Source: Desulfurococcales archaeon
GTDB taxonomy: Archaea; Thermoproteota; Thermoprotei_A; Sulfolobales; Acidilobaceae
Reading direction: 5' to 3'
Length of the DNA: 64,000 nucleotides
Assembly: GCA_015521705.1 (NCBI GenBank)
Contig: WANR01000036.1
Location: forward strand, 84,763-148,762
Below are positions 51,331 through 60,878 of the stretch, piece after piece. The translations under genes were made by a program, and so were the position numbers. The first letter of the stretch is position 1. Each line of letters opens with the position of its first letter. Under the pieces are notes generated by a model, which saw nothing but the letters and a program-made list of their open reading frames with translations, searched no databases and had not been told where the DNA came from.

Positions 51331-52332
51331 TTGGAGACCCTCTGGAGGCTGTCCAAAAGGTACTCAATGGTTATAGAAGAGTACCTGAGGGAGAAGATCC
51401 GTGGCGAGCCCGAGACTCTTTACGAGGCCTCCCTCCACATAATAAAAGCTGGGGGGAAAAGGCTTAGGCCCCTCCTGGTACTGGCAACGGCGAGAATGCT
51501 GGGCGGCGTGGAGGCGGAGGCACGAGCCCTCCCCCTAGCTGCAGCAGTCGAAACGCTTCACAATTTCACGCTGATACACGACGATATAATGGATCAGGAC
51601 GAGGTGAGAAGGGGGGTCCCCACGGTTCATAGAGTTTGGGGGGTCCCCATGGCCATACTGGCCGGCGACCTCCTCTTCGCCTACGCTTACAGGCTGGCAG
51701 GCGAAGCCGCTGATTCAGGCATGGATCCCGCCACTGCTCTCCGCGCCCTGAGAGAGATGACGGAGGCGATCGTGAAGATCTCCGAGGGACAAGCTTTCGA
51801 CATGATGATGGAGAAGAAATGGGACGTCAGTGTCAGTGATTACCTCAAAATGATCTATCTTAAGACAGGCTCGCTTATAGAGCTGTGTGCACGCCTGGGA
51901 GCGCTTTCTGCGGGTGCAAGCAATGAAGTTGTGTCGCTCATGGGCGAGTATGGTAGGCTAATTGGCGTAGCTTTCCAGATCAGGGATGATGTCCTAGGAA
52001 TTGTAGGGGATCCCAAGGTTACTGGCAAGCCTGTCTATAACGACCTCAGAAGAGCCAAAAAGACCCTACCCCTCATATACGCCTACTCCAAGCTTGGTGA
52101 AGAGGAAAGATCTAGGCTCAGGTCGCTGATCGGGGAGAAGGCTAGCGACGAAGAGCTGTCCAAGGCTGCCAAGATGATAGAGAATGCTGGCGGTATCAGC
52201 TATGCCCTCAGCCTTGCAAGAGAGTATTCTGAGAGAGCCCTAGAAATCATTAAGTCGCTTAGAGCCATTGATTTAGAGGCCAGAAGCGCTCTGGAGGAGC
52301 TGGCAGTATATGTCGTTGAGAGAGAGAAATAG
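51331..52332 (+). CDS. idsA: Isoprenyl diphosphate synthase (geranylgeranyl/farnesyl type)
   Basis: A 333-residue trans-prenyltransferase that builds C15-C20 chains for archaeal lipids. The first Asp-rich motif reads HDDIMDQDEVRRG (about 88-100), with AAVETLHNFTLIH ahead of it, and the second is FQIRDDVLGIVGDP (about 215-228). KPVYNDLRRAKKTLPL gives the RxKKTLP-like signature. It begins at TTG, seven bases after GGAGGT, and overlaps the following gene by 23 bases. Confidence 0.95.
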   Translation: METLWRLSKRYSMVIEEYLREKIRGEPETLYEASLHIIKAGGKRLRPLLVLATARMLGGVEAEARALPLAAAVETLHNFTLIHDDIMDQDEVRRGVPTVHRVWGVPMAILAGDLLFAYAYRLAGEAADSGMDPATALRALREMTEAIVKISEGQAFDMMMEKKWDVSVSDYLKMIYLKTGSLIELCARLGALSAGASNEVVSLMGEYGRLIGVAFQIRDDVLGIVGDPKVTGKPVYNDLRRAKKTLPLIYAYSKLGEEERSRLRSLIGEKASDEELSKAAKMIENAGGISYALSLAREYSERALEIIKSLRAIDLEARSALEELAVYVVEREK

Positions 52333-52837
52333 TGGGATAACAGACTATGACTTCCCCCGGCTCTATTTGAAGGGGGAGGAGTCTAGAGAGCACGCCATAG
52401 TTTATAGGAGAGCTGGCTCCTACAAGATTTTAAGAGGCCCTCCAGTAACGGGTGATGAAGGTGAGTCCTATGGCCTAGTCCCCTACGAGGCTGGATGGTC
52501 GCTTGCGATAGAACCCCTAGAAGCCTCAGTAACCAGGGGGATGCTGGTAGTCGTTCCTTGGCACGACTGGAAAGGTTTGCTGGTGGATGAAGGCTCCAGT
52601 ATCAGTATTCTGGAGGTGAGGGGCTACCAGCCTATATTAACTACAAGAGAAGGTGACCATGTGGGTGTTGGCGAGGTTATAGCCTATGTGCTTACTGGTA
52701 AGGGGGAAACAAGGACTGTAAGGACTAGTGTCGGAGGCGTGGTATTATACATTTCTTGGAGAAGGGTTGAAGAGGAGATTTATAACGTTGTGGTAGTTGA
52801 TGAAGGTAGCGTTATAGAGCTTAAACGCCTATCTTAG
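52310..52837 (+). CDS. DUF2118-like archaeal protein
   Basis: A 175-residue protein beginning inside the end of the prenyl synthase gene. It reads as a beta-rich domain with a late region (VLTGKGETRTVRTSVGGVVLYISWRRVEEEIYNVVVVD, starting about 127) like the lipoyl/biotinyl fold without the modified Lys motif. This resembles the archaeal DUF2118 family, commonly placed beside the prenyl synthase gene; function is not known. Its stop overlaps the converging PLP-lyase gene by four bases. Confidence 0.7.
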   Translation: MSLRERNSGITDYDFPRLYLKGEESREHAIVYRRAGSYKILRGPPVTGDEGESYGLVPYEAGWSLAIEPLEASVTRGMLVVVPWHDWKGLLVDEGSSISILEVRGYQPILTTREGDHVGVGEVIAYVLTGKGETRTVRTSVGGVVLYISWRRVEEEIYNVVVVDEGSVIELKRLS

Positions 52838-54027
52838 CCGCCTAGGGCCTGGCTTAGGTCCTCGATCAAGTCTTCGGGATCCTCCAGGCCCACGCTTAGC
52901 CTGAGCAGGCCGGGGGTTATGCCCAGGCTCCTTCGCTCGTTTTCTGGTAGCTCTCTGTGGCTCGACCACTCAGGATACGACAGGAGGCTCTCTGTGGCCC
53001 CGAAGCTGGGGCTTGGAACTATGGTTTTAACCCTGTCAATGACCCGTAGTGCACCCTCCTGCCCGTCTTTCACCTCGAAGCTAACAACGCCTCCATACAT
53101 GCCATTAAAGAGGCTTCTAGCCGTTTCATGGTCAGGGTGGGATGGCAAGCCTGGATAATAGACCCTGGAGACTTTTGGGTGGTCTTCTAGCCACTCGGCT
53201 ACTTCCTTGGCAGTCCTGGACACTCTCTCCATCCTTAGCTTCAGCGTCTTCAAGCCCCTAAGTGTGAGGTAGGCGTCTATGGGCCTAGCTATTCCCCCTA
53301 GTAGGCTTCTCCAGGTATAGGTCTCTTCGGCTATCTCTCTGGAATTCGTGGCCACGAGGCCTCCTATAGCATCGTTGTGCCCTACTATGTACTTTGTCAG
53401 GCTCTCGACAACCACGTGTCCCCCCTCACTGACTGGCCTATAGATTGCTGGGGAGGCGAAAGTATTGTCAACGACTACCTTGCACCCGCTTTCCCTGCAA
53501 AGCCCGTAGAGCTCCCTCAGGGGAGGAACGCGCAGGGTAGGATTAGCCATAGTTTCCACAATAATAACGTCGGACCGCGACGCGGCCTCAAGTAATTCGT
53601 CCCACGGAGGGCCAGCCACGTTGTAAGAGGCCCCAGACATAGAGGCTACCCTCTCCACGAGTAGCCTGGTGGGAGCATAGACAAGCCTCATGACAGTTAC
53701 CCGCCTAGTCCTCCCCGAATACAAAAATGAAAAGAGCACCGAGGATAGTGCAGCCATACCACTGTTAAAGCACAAACACCACGATGCTTCTTCCAGACCA
53801 CAGAGAGTAGCCTCCAGCAGCATAACTGTAGGATTGTTCTCCCTCGAATACTTCAAATCTCCAAGGCGTGGAAGCAGTCTACCTATACCCGGAGGGTGCC
53901 TAAAAACGGTTGAAACGTATATGGGAGGAATTATGGGTTCATACTTCTCATCCTCCCCAGGGTACCAGGAACCCCATACACTCCTAGTGGAGAACCCCCG
54001 ACCCCTAACGTCACTCACGCATGGCAC
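52834..54027 (-). CDS. PLP-dependent Cys/Met metabolism lyase (cystathionine gamma-lyase family)
   Basis: A 397-residue fold-type I PLP enzyme of the Cys/Met metabolism group. The PLP lysine is in VVESLTKYIVGHNDAIGG (about 207-224), the cofactor site is FNSGMAALSSVLFSFL, and the region VVVDNTFASPAI carries the Asp. The YSRENNPTVMLLEA motif (about 58-71) is also typical. Whether it is cystathionine gamma-lyase, methionine gamma-lyase or a synthase cannot be told. It converges on the DUF2118 gene. Confidence 0.92.
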   Translation of the reverse strand: MPCVSDVRGRGFSTRSVWGSWYPGEDEKYEPIIPPIYVSTVFRHPPGIGRLLPRLGDLKYSRENNPTVMLLEATLCGLEEASWCLCFNSGMAALSSVLFSFLYSGRTRRVTVMRLVYAPTRLLVERVASMSGASYNVAGPPWDELLEAASRSDVIIVETMANPTLRVPPLRELYGLCRESGCKVVVDNTFASPAIYRPVSEGGHVVVESLTKYIVGHNDAIGGLVATNSREIAEETYTWRSLLGGIARPIDAYLTLRGLKTLKLRMERVSRTAKEVAEWLEDHPKVSRVYYPGLPSHPDHETARSLFNGMYGGVVSFEVKDGQEGALRVIDRVKTIVPSPSFGATESLLSYPEWSSHRELPENERRSLGITPGLLRLSVGLEDPEDLIEDLSQALGG

Positions 54028-54150
54028 CCCCCATGCAAAGTCTTTAATACCACTCTAAACCACGAGAACCTATAACATTAACTCATAACACCTAGAAGCA
54101 AAACCTCCAGGTAAGGTACTCTAACATAGCGGGACTCGGCAGGCTTAACC

Positions 54151-55479
54151 CTATACTAGTTTCCTGGCAAGTCTCTCAAATAGTCTTCTATAAATAAAGG
54201 AAAATAGGAGCGCTCTCGATGCTAGGTCGACCCCCATAGAGATCCATGGGCCGAGCACGCATAGGCTGTTTGGTAGGATGGATGGTAGAGAATACGAGGG
54301 GGCTAGCCTGAGGGCATAAAGACTGCCCAGGTTTATTATGGTGGGAGCCATGGTGTTGCCTGCTCCTCTAATGGACTGGGCAAGACCCACGGCAAAACCG
54401 AAGGCGGGCTCTGTGAGGCCAGCTATTATTAAGTAGAGCGTCGCAAGCCTTGCAACCTCTTCGGTACCCGTGAAAGCGCCAGGTATTACAGGGGAAAAAG
54501 CTACCAGCGAACCCCCAACAACTGCTCCAAACAGGGCATTAGCCTTAGAAACCTCCCACCCAATCCTCTTGGCCTCCGCTAACCGGCCCGCACCAATCTC
54601 TTGGCCAACCATGGCTCCTGCAGCCGTAGCTATAGAGAACATTGGGAGAAACGCCAGAGACTCGACCCTAACCCCTATTGTATGGGCTGCTAGAGGTGCC
54701 TCGCCGCACATGGCAACGCTCCCCACGTAAACAACGTTGCCGCCGACAAACACTAGCCTTTCTAGAAGGGAGGGTAGCCCAATCTTAGCTGATCGTGTAG
54801 CCCAGCCACGCGGAATCCTAGGCCTCACAGGAAACGGTAGGAGCGAGGAAAAGTATGTAAGAAGAACCAGCTGTATTCCAGAAGCAACAACACTGGCAAG
54901 AGCTGCCCCCCTTACACCCAGCTCGGGAAAAGGCCCCAGCCCGAATATAAGCAAGGGGTCGAGGGCTGCGTTGGCTAAAGCCGCCGCAATAGTCGAATAG
55001 AGCACGGGCCGTGTAAGCCCGACAGCCCTATAAGCCGAGTCGTAGACCATGGATGCGTAGAGCAGGGGTAATCCTATGACTCTGACCCTGAAATATTGCG
55101 AGCCCTCCCTAACTACTCCCTCACTGCCTCCTAGTAGCCTTAACAGGTCCTCCACTATGTAGAAGCCCAGCACAGATACAGCCGAGGCCAGGGCAGTGTT
55201 AGCCACTAATGACTCGCTAGTCACCCTTGAAGCCGCTTCATAGTTTCTAGCCCCATAAGCCTGTGAGGCGAGCACCAGCGTGCCCATAAGGAACATGGTA
55301 GACCCTATGAAGAATAGCCACGAGAGGTACCCAGCCAGGCCGACGGCAGCCAGCGAAGTGTCGCCTAGCCGCGAGACAAAGAACGTGTCAGTTATCCAGA
55401 GTATAGCATCTATAGAGTCGGCCAGCATGAGTGGCCATGCTATGCTCCAAGCCCTCCTCGCTATCTCTTTGTCGATCAT
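54151..55479 (-). CDS. MATE-family efflux transporter
   Basis: A 442-residue, 12-helix exporter that uses a sodium or proton gradient. The pattern SIAWPLMLADSIDAILWITDTFFVSRLGD at the start (about 9-37) and the similar second half are hallmark MATE repeats. The ATG at 55479 is chosen because GGTGAT lies upstream at a normal distance; a GTG at 55494 is also open. Substrate unknown. Confidence 0.88.
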   Translation of the reverse strand: MIDKEIARRAWSIAWPLMLADSIDAILWITDTFFVSRLGDTSLAAVGLAGYLSWLFFIGSTMFLMGTLVLASQAYGARNYEAASRVTSESLVANTALASAVSVLGFYIVEDLLRLLGGSEGVVREGSQYFRVRVIGLPLLYASMVYDSAYRAVGLTRPVLYSTIAAALANAALDPLLIFGLGPFPELGVRGAALASVVASGIQLVLLTYFSSLLPFPVRPRIPRGWATRSAKIGLPSLLERLVFVGGNVVYVGSVAMCGEAPLAAHTIGVRVESLAFLPMFSIATAAGAMVGQEIGAGRLAEAKRIGWEVSKANALFGAVVGGSLVAFSPVIPGAFTGTEEVARLATLYLIIAGLTEPAFGFAVGLAQSIRGAGNTMAPTIINLGSLYALRLAPSYSLPSILPNSLCVLGPWISMGVDLASRALLFSFIYRRLFERLARKLV

Positions 55480-55640
55480 CAGAGCCCAGATCACCCAACA
55501 ACAGAGTCCCCTGAATCATACCATAGCCAGTAACGCGTTACCTGTAAGGCCTTATCTGGAGACCCCATGGGTTAAAGCCAGAACCATATATTATTGCCTT
55601 TAGTTTTTAGGTAGAAGAGGGACCAGGTGATTGAGGTTCT

Positions 55641-56318
55641 TTGGGTACAAGAGCCGTTGTCTCATGGAGTAGCGGCAAGGACTCTATGCTCTCCCTCTAC
55701 TATGCCAGGAAGTTTGGCGTCGAGATCGTAGGGCTCCTATCCACTATAACGCGGGATTATGGGAGGGTGACACTGCACGGCATCCATGAGAGCCTTGTAG
55801 AGGCCCAGGCTGGCAGTCTAGGTCTCGAGTTATTCAAGGTGTATATACCGGCCAGTCCAAGTAACAAGGAGTATGAGAGGGCAATGAAGGAGGCTCTAGC
55901 CCGGTTAAAGAGAAGAGGGGTAGAGGCTATCGTCTTCGGCGATATTTTCCTGAGAGACGTGAGGGAATATAGGGAGAAAATGCTCAGAGGTACCGGTGTG
56001 AAGCCCCTCTTCCCTATATGGGGCGTAGATACAAGAATATTGTCGGCCGTGCTCCTCCAGTTGGGTGTTAAGGCTGTGATAGCAAGTGTTGACCCTTCTG
56101 TCTTAGATCCCAGCTGGGTATGCACTGATTACACATTGAACTTCATAGAGAGCCTGCCTTCGGCTGTCGATCCCTGCGGTGAGAGAGGCGAGTTCCACAC
56201 GTTTGTTTACGACTCTCCACTCTTCAGGAAGCCAGTAAGTATAGAGAGAAGAGGGCCTGTTAGGAGGAACGGGTACTACTACTGCGACCTGGCCGGGCCA
56301 ACTTTGCCCAGAGCCTAG
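55641..56318 (+). CDS. dph6: Diphthine-ammonia ligase (Dph6-like)
   Basis: A 225-residue PP-loop ATP pyrophosphatase of the Dph6 group that converts diphthine on EF-2 into diphthamide. The PP-loop is VVSWSSGKDSMLSLYYA (about 7-23), GIHESLVEAQAGSLGL follows, and VFGDIFLRDVREYREKM, PLFPIWG and the C-terminal ERGEFHTFVYDSPLF (about 180-194) match the family closely. Its substrate protein, EF-2 with the target His, is encoded at 14637-16850. The start is TTG. Confidence 0.9.
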   Translation: MGTRAVVSWSSGKDSMLSLYYARKFGVEIVGLLSTITRDYGRVTLHGIHESLVEAQAGSLGLELFKVYIPASPSNKEYERAMKEALARLKRRGVEAIVFGDIFLRDVREYREKMLRGTGVKPLFPIWGVDTRILSAVLLQLGVKAVIASVDPSVLDPSWVCTDYTLNFIESLPSAVDPCGERGEFHTFVYDSPLFRKPVSIERRGPVRRNGYYYCDLAGPTLPRA

Positions 56319-56352
56319 GTAGAGGTTAGGGCTTGTCTCCATGGTTTGGGCT

Positions 56353-57771
56353 TCATGCCAGCGAGCCCAGGTTGGTGGCGTGTGGCCCCACCTTTATCCA
56401 CGGCTTTATGCCTCCCTCTAGTAGCCATGGTGCCAAGTCGCCTGCTATTGCCATTGAGAAGGGTGATGGTATAGGCGTTTCGCGGGGCAAGGGCCGGGGA
56501 ACCTCCAGAGGCTGTTCCACTGGCTTCTTCTCGTCTTTCTTGGCAAGTAGCTGGTGTCCCAGATCCTTGTTTATAATGATGAAATTGTTATAGATCTTCT
56601 TGAAGTTGGCGAAAGCGTACGTTACCGTATGCGCCTCTATAAGCGTTATGAGAGGGAGAAGGAAAACTGTGACTACAGCCATCAGGGGGTTTCGCCTCTC
56701 CACTACATGGTAGAGTGTGTAAGCAGCGAGTAGCAGGGGTAGCCCTGCATAGCGTATCCATGTCTCTATGAAGGCCAAAGCCCCTCTGAACTCTATGCCA
56801 TAAGCTACCTTCAGAAACACGATAATGTGGACTGCGGGGAAGAGCAGCATTAAGGCCAGCTCCAGGGCATGGGCTGCCATCATTATTCCCGGGTACTCTA
56901 GTCTTAGAAAGTCTCGAAGCCTACCCAGGAACCATCGAGCCCTCTGGGCCATGAAGTCTCCTATAGTGTGGGGCGACTGGACAGAGACCCTTGTAGATAC
57001 CTGGCCCACGGGGATGCCTCTTTCCACAAGCCGCGCCGCGAACCAGCTATCCTCCGTTATACTGTCGGTATTGAATCCCACCTCCCTGAGAACCCAGCCC
57101 TTAACTATGAGTAGTTCCCCGTGGAGGCCGTAAATGGGCTTCCTTAGGGTCTCGAGGGCGAACCTTGTCCTGGACACGTCGCTATAGTACCTGACAGAAT
57201 CAGCGAGCCATGGTAGGAGCCCCTTCCCACGCCTAGGCACAAGGATCCCGTTATAGACTGGAATATCGTCCCTAATCTCGTATAGAAACCTGTCGTCTAG
57301 AGGGTAGCTATCGTCATCTAGGAACACGTACCACTTGTCCCTGTCCACAAAGTTGTCTATGAAATAGCTAATAGCTCTAGCCTTGAACCTCCCTTTATCA
57401 TACCATGGAGGGACTATTACCAGCTCCAGTCCCGTCTCGCGGGAAAACTCCCTAAGCAACGGCACACCATAGGAACCGTGATCAACGACGACCCAGACCC
57501 TGTACTCGGGGAAAGCCTCCCTAACCCTCCTAAGCGTCTCCAACAGGGTTTCTATGACATTCCTAGAAGCTTTAGACACGATGACAAACTCTAATTCTTC
57601 AGGCCCCACTCTCCGGCCTCTATTCCTCCCCCTTCTCTTCAGTAAAAATGAGAGAGAAACCGTGTTAACCAGTGAAATGGCGACAAAGAGCGCTGTAACC
57701 CCTAAAACTACTTCCTCTAACACCAACGTCGCCCTCATTGCAGCAAGCGGGTGAGAGCGCCTTCTATCCAA
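56353..57771 (-). CDS. Egghead-like glycosyltransferase family 2 membrane protein
   Basis: A 472-residue protein with an N-terminal membrane helix (about 15-43), a GT2 catalytic domain and two or more C-terminal helices. Key features: VFLDDDSYPLDD (DxD-like, about 146-157), GFNTDSITEDSWFA (acid base TED), and QRARWFLGRLRDF (QxxRW, about 280-292). This is the pattern of egh/BRE-3-type beta-mannosyltransferases. The last 60 residues are a Pro/Lys-rich tail. It probably adds a sugar to a lipid or protein at the membrane. A start at 57771 (TTG) or 57738 (ATG) is possible. Confidence 0.85.
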   Translation of the reverse strand: MDRRRSHPLAAMRATLVLEEVVLGVTALFVAISLVNTVSLSFLLKRRGRNRGRRVGPEELEFVIVSKASRNVIETLLETLRRVREAFPEYRVWVVVDHGSYGVPLLREFSRETGLELVIVPPWYDKGRFKARAISYFIDNFVDRDKWYVFLDDDSYPLDDRFLYEIRDDIPVYNGILVPRRGKGLLPWLADSVRYYSDVSRTRFALETLRKPIYGLHGELLIVKGWVLREVGFNTDSITEDSWFAARLVERGIPVGQVSTRVSVQSPHTIGDFMAQRARWFLGRLRDFLRLEYPGIMMAAHALELALMLLFPAVHIIVFLKVAYGIEFRGALAFIETWIRYAGLPLLLAAYTLYHVVERRNPLMAVVTVFLLPLITLIEAHTVTYAFANFKKIYNNFIIINKDLGHQLLAKKDEKKPVEQPLEVPRPLPRETPIPSPFSMAIAGDLAPWLLEGGIKPWIKVGPHATNLGSLA

Positions 57772-58040
57772 GTGATCCAGGTTTATTCTTCTTATAAATA
57801 AGTACTACCCTAAACAATAAAACAACAATTAATACCCCTACAGGTAGAACCTAGCTACAACCCACTAACTACCAAGGAGAGGGAAAGAATAGAAACCCGG
57901 CACATACGGCTTTACCCGTAATAACCTGCCCAAAACCTGCGTGCTGGGCTATGAATACCAGGTTGCAACGAATCAAGACACTATAGAGTATAGAGTTATA
58001 CAGTCAGGAGAAACTGTAGGCAGGAGACTGAAAGAAGGAG

Positions 58041-58129
58041 TGGCGCCGGGGGCGGGATTCGAACCCGCGCGCCCCGTGAGGGGCAACGGGTCTCAAGCCC
58101 GTCCCCTTGGACCGCTCGGGCACCCCGGC
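58041..58129 (-). tRNA. tRNA-Ser(TGA), long variable arm; CCA encoded
   Basis: Minus strand. Acceptor GCCGGGG/CCCCGGC; anticodon arm ACGGG-CTTGAGA-CCCGT with anticodon TGA; a long variable arm (type II) of about 17 bases; T arm GCGGG-TTCGAAT-CCCGC; discriminator G, then CCA at 58041-58043. Confidence 0.93.
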
Positions 58130-58261
58130 TCTTCCTTCTCCAGGCTTTATGGTTTATACAGTACAGGGGCTATAAAGTGTATTTGTGGAGACTAGGGCCG
58201 GCAAAACCCTCCAAAAGCAGTAGTAACCTTTGTCAGTCAGAATCAGTCTTTTCCCAGGGCT

Positions 58262-58807
58262 CTAGGCGCTTTTATGCTTGAAGGATAGTTTCCGTAGGCA
58301 CGTGTCGCAGAAGCCTGGACCCTTCTTATCGACTTCATCTACAGTATTACTAAAGGACATGACACACGAGGGATTGCTGCAATGGTTTAGCCCCAGCAGG
58401 TGGCCCATCTCGTGCAGTATCTCCTTGGCTATCCTTGACGCTGTTTTGTCGAGACTAGCCGTCTCGAGCCTGGCTGTATAAACTGTTGCCACAGAGATTT
58501 GTGGAGATGCTAGGCCGAAGACGAAGTTAAGTTCCCCAATAAACCCGTCGCCTCTAACAACACCCACTACCAGGACATTTGATGGCTCACGGGTTTTGTA
58601 GAACTCGTGTAGGAATAGATTTATCAAGTCTGCTCTGTATTGCCTCCTTTTCCAGTCGAAGGCTTCTATGGGTGGCTCAACGCTCCATGGGGCCGCGTGG
58701 ATCCTCACCCATGGGGGGGCTTCTTGGCTGGCTAATTCTAGTACTCTCTGCATCAATGAGCGATCCCTAAAGCCCATGGGCTGGACAATTACAATGCGTG
58801 CATTCAT
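58262..58807 (-). CDS. amzA: Archaemetzincin zinc protease
   Basis: A 181-residue metalloprotease. The zinc motif HEMGHLLGLNH (about 138-148) is followed by CSNPSCVMSFSNTVDEVD, containing the Met-turn, and FCDTCLRKL, the extra cysteines of archaemetzincins. All ligands are intact. Family peptidases cut small peptides; the role in archaea is not known. It stands alone between tRNA genes. Confidence 0.93.
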   Translation of the reverse strand: MNARIVIVQPMGFRDRSLMQRVLELASQEAPPWVRIHAAPWSVEPPIEAFDWKRRQYRADLINLFLHEFYKTREPSNVLVVGVVRGDGFIGELNFVFGLASPQISVATVYTARLETASLDKTASRIAKEILHEMGHLLGLNHCSNPSCVMSFSNTVDEVDKKGPGFCDTCLRKLSFKHKSA

Positions 58808-58988
58808 GCCAGGCCTACACCCTAGCTTGAGTGTTGGGATCCACGGGAATATTACATGTTGCCATGCCGACTGGCAGGCACTCTTATAACGAGGCCGCTA
58901 AAGTTTTAGGGAGGCGGATCAGCTAACAAGTCATCCATGGACTGATTGTAAAGCTTATAGTCCCCCTGCTATAAAAATAGGACTCGGA

Positions 58989-59063
58989 GCCGCCGTAGCT
59001 CAGCGGGAGAGCGCCCGGCTGAAGACCGGGTGGTCCGGGGTTCAAATCCCCGCGGCGGCGCCA
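58989..59063 (+). tRNA. tRNA-Phe(GAA); CCA encoded; G discriminator
   Basis: Plus strand. Acceptor GCCGCCG/CGGCGGC; D arm GCTC/GAGC; anticodon arm CCCGG-CTGAAGA-CCGGG, anticodon GAA; T arm CGGGG-TTCAAAT-CCCCG; CCA at 59061-59063. The base before CCA reads G (59060), which is unusual since Phe tRNAs almost always carry A there (general knowledge). Confidence 0.93.
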
Positions 59064-59081
59064 CGTCCTGTAACTAATGGG

Positions 59082-59822
59082 GTGTGGTATGTAGTGGCGG
59101 TGGGCATGATCCTAGCGGGAGGGTTCGGTAAAAGACTAAGGCCCTTAACGCTTGAAAGGCCGAAGCCACTGATAGAGGTGGCAAGAAAACCTGTAATAGA
59201 GCACCAGCTCGAGTGGCTGAAATACTATGACATAACAGAGGTTGTCGTTCTCGCCGGCTACTTGAAGGAGAAGCTTATAGAGGAGCTTGGAAGCGGTTCC
59301 AGGCTAGGTGTATCCCTGACATACGTCGTGGAAGACGAGCCCCTCGGAACCGGAGGTGCCCTGAGGAACGCCAGCCATATTCTTAGCAAGAGTGAAACAA
59401 CCATAGTTATTAATGGCGACATAATAACCAATATAGACCCCTGGAAGCTGATAGACTTCAACAGGAAAACAGGGCTGACAGCTAGCATAGCCGCAGTGCC
59501 ACTGAGAAGCCCCTACGGGGTTCTAGACATAGAAGAGGACATGGTAAAGGGCTTCATAGAAAAGCCGATAATCAGGGAGTACTGGATCAACGCTGGAGTC
59601 TATGCGGTGACGCCGAAGATCGTCGACTATCTCCCAGAAAAGGGCGATATTGAGAGAACAACGTTCCCTCTCCTAGCTAGTAGGAACGAGCTAGGGGTAG
59701 TAAAGTATGAGACTCCACCGTATTATTGGAGAAGCATAGACACGCACAAAGACATAGAAGAGGCTGAAAAGGAGCTCAAAGAGACGGGAGGACTCTTCCC
59801 TCCCAAGGAAGAGCCGGCCTAA
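59082..59822 (+). CDS. Sugar nucleotidyltransferase
   Basis: A 246-residue NDP-sugar pyrophosphorylase. The nucleotide-binding motif MILAGGFGKRLRPLTLERPKPLIEV (about 9-33) is at the N-terminus, followed by DEPLGTGGALRNA and VINGDIITNID, GFIEKP, and YYWRSIDT. There is no C-terminal hexapeptide domain. It would make GDP-mannose, UDP-glucose or dTDP-glucose; the exact sugar cannot be told. GTG at 59082 or ATG at 59106 could be the start. It begins 18 bases after tRNA-Phe. Confidence 0.9.
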   Translation: MWYVVAVGMILAGGFGKRLRPLTLERPKPLIEVARKPVIEHQLEWLKYYDITEVVVLAGYLKEKLIEELGSGSRLGVSLTYVVEDEPLGTGGALRNASHILSKSETTIVINGDIITNIDPWKLIDFNRKTGLTASIAAVPLRSPYGVLDIEEDMVKGFIEKPIIREYWINAGVYAVTPKIVDYLPEKGDIERTTFPLLASRNELGVVKYETPPYYWRSIDTHKDIEEAEKELKETGGLFPPKEEPA

Positions 59823-59891
59823 CCGTAGAACTGTAGATAAAGGTTATTAAACTCTCAGCACTATACTCCCTAGTCAATGGTGTAGGCAGGC

Positions 59892-60056
59892 ATGGGCACG
59901 CACGGATCCATGACTAAGGCTGGAAAAGTCAGGAAGCAGACACCAAAAATACCTCCAAAGCCCAAGAAGAACCAGCCCCCGAGGCTCAAGAACAGGCTAA
60001 AGTATCTAAAAAGAGTTGAGAAGACTGTCCCGGCAGCGCCTATAGCCAGGCGCTAG
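59892..60056 (+). CDS. rps30e: 30S ribosomal protein S30e
   Basis: A 54-residue, strongly basic protein starting [20 protein letters not shown] and ending PIARR, which is the archaeal S30e. It has the SLTKAGKVR-type signature and a Lys/Arg-rich middle ([19 protein letters not shown]). The TAG stop overlaps the end of the converging crotonase gene by four bases. A TATA-like TTATTAAAC about 50 bases ahead could drive it. Confidence 0.85.
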   Translation: MGTHGSMTKAGKVRKQTPKIPPKPKKNQPPRLKNRLKYLKRVEKTVPAAPIARR

Positions 60057-60799
60057 CTGGTGCCTCTTTTCTTCTTCAAGAAGAATTCCTCTATGCGCGA
60101 GGAAACCTCTCTTCTGGCCGCTGCGTCGGCTATAAGCCTTAAACCTTCATAGATTTCTTCGAGCCTCTTAACGCCTATAGTTTTCTTGGCAAGGCTTCGG
60201 GCCCACTTTTCGGTCTCCGATATTTTGGAGGCTAGGGATTCAACTTTGTCTTCCAGCTCCCCAGCGGTCTTAACAGTGTAGTTCACCAAGCCCAGGCCTC
60301 GGGCTTCTTCAGCCGTCAGGAGCCTCGACGCAAACACCATTTCAGCTGCTATTTTATTGTAGTAAAGCATAGGTGTTACCGGGGGTATCATTCCCCACCT
60401 CATTGCTGGCGCTCCCAGCTTAGCGGTCTCCAGGGCTACCGCTAAATCTGACGCCTGCACTATTTCGAAGCCCAGGCCAAGGGCATACCCGTTTACAGCT
60501 GCAATGACTGGTTTATCACATAGGAGTATTCCCTCGAAAACCTTCCCCATACCCTCTACGAACACTCTATATGAGTCCTCCAGGGAAGAGATCCCGGCTA
60601 CTACCTCCAAGTCTATTCCAGTGCTGAAGTACTTCTCGCCGGCCCCCCTTATTGCTACTGCATCCTTGCCACTATTACAAGCTGTGACTAGTTTTTCGCT
60701 AAACTCGAGTAAGTGTGCCTCGTCAAAGCTGTTGGCCTTTTCCTGCCTGTCTATTATGACCCATGCGGAGTGCTTCCCCTCCCTCAGTATGACGCCCAA
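60053..60799 (-). CDS. Enoyl-CoA hydratase/isomerase family protein
   Basis: A 248-residue crotonase-fold protein. The CoA-binding/oxyanion region is [20 protein letters not shown] (about 47-66), and the second is [27 protein letters not shown] (about 95-121), where the Glu that normally catalyses hydration is in the family position as E in GFEIV. C-terminal helices are normal. Substrate unknown. Overlaps the S30e gene's last four bases. Confidence 0.88.
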   Translation of the reverse strand: MGVILREGKHSAWVIIDRQEKANSFDEAHLLEFSEKLVTACNSGKDAVAIRGAGEKYFSTGIDLEVVAGISSLEDSYRVFVEGMGKVFEGILLCDKPVIAAVNGYALGLGFEIVQASDLAVALETAKLGAPAMRWGMIPPVTPMLYYNKIAAEMVFASRLLTAEEARGLGLVNYTVKTAGELEDKVESLASKISETEKWARSLAKKTIGVKRLEEIYEGLRLIADAAARREVSSRIEEFFLKKKRGTS

Positions 60800-60878
60800 A
60801 TCAATTACCTCCCTGTGCCCAGCAAGTCTAAATAGATTGGGTAATAAGGTTATATTAAGATTGCTTCAGAGGAGCCCT

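Noticed and set aside
57941..58195. An 84-codon plus-strand frame
   Set aside because: It runs across the tRNA-Ser gene, so it is not likely to code.
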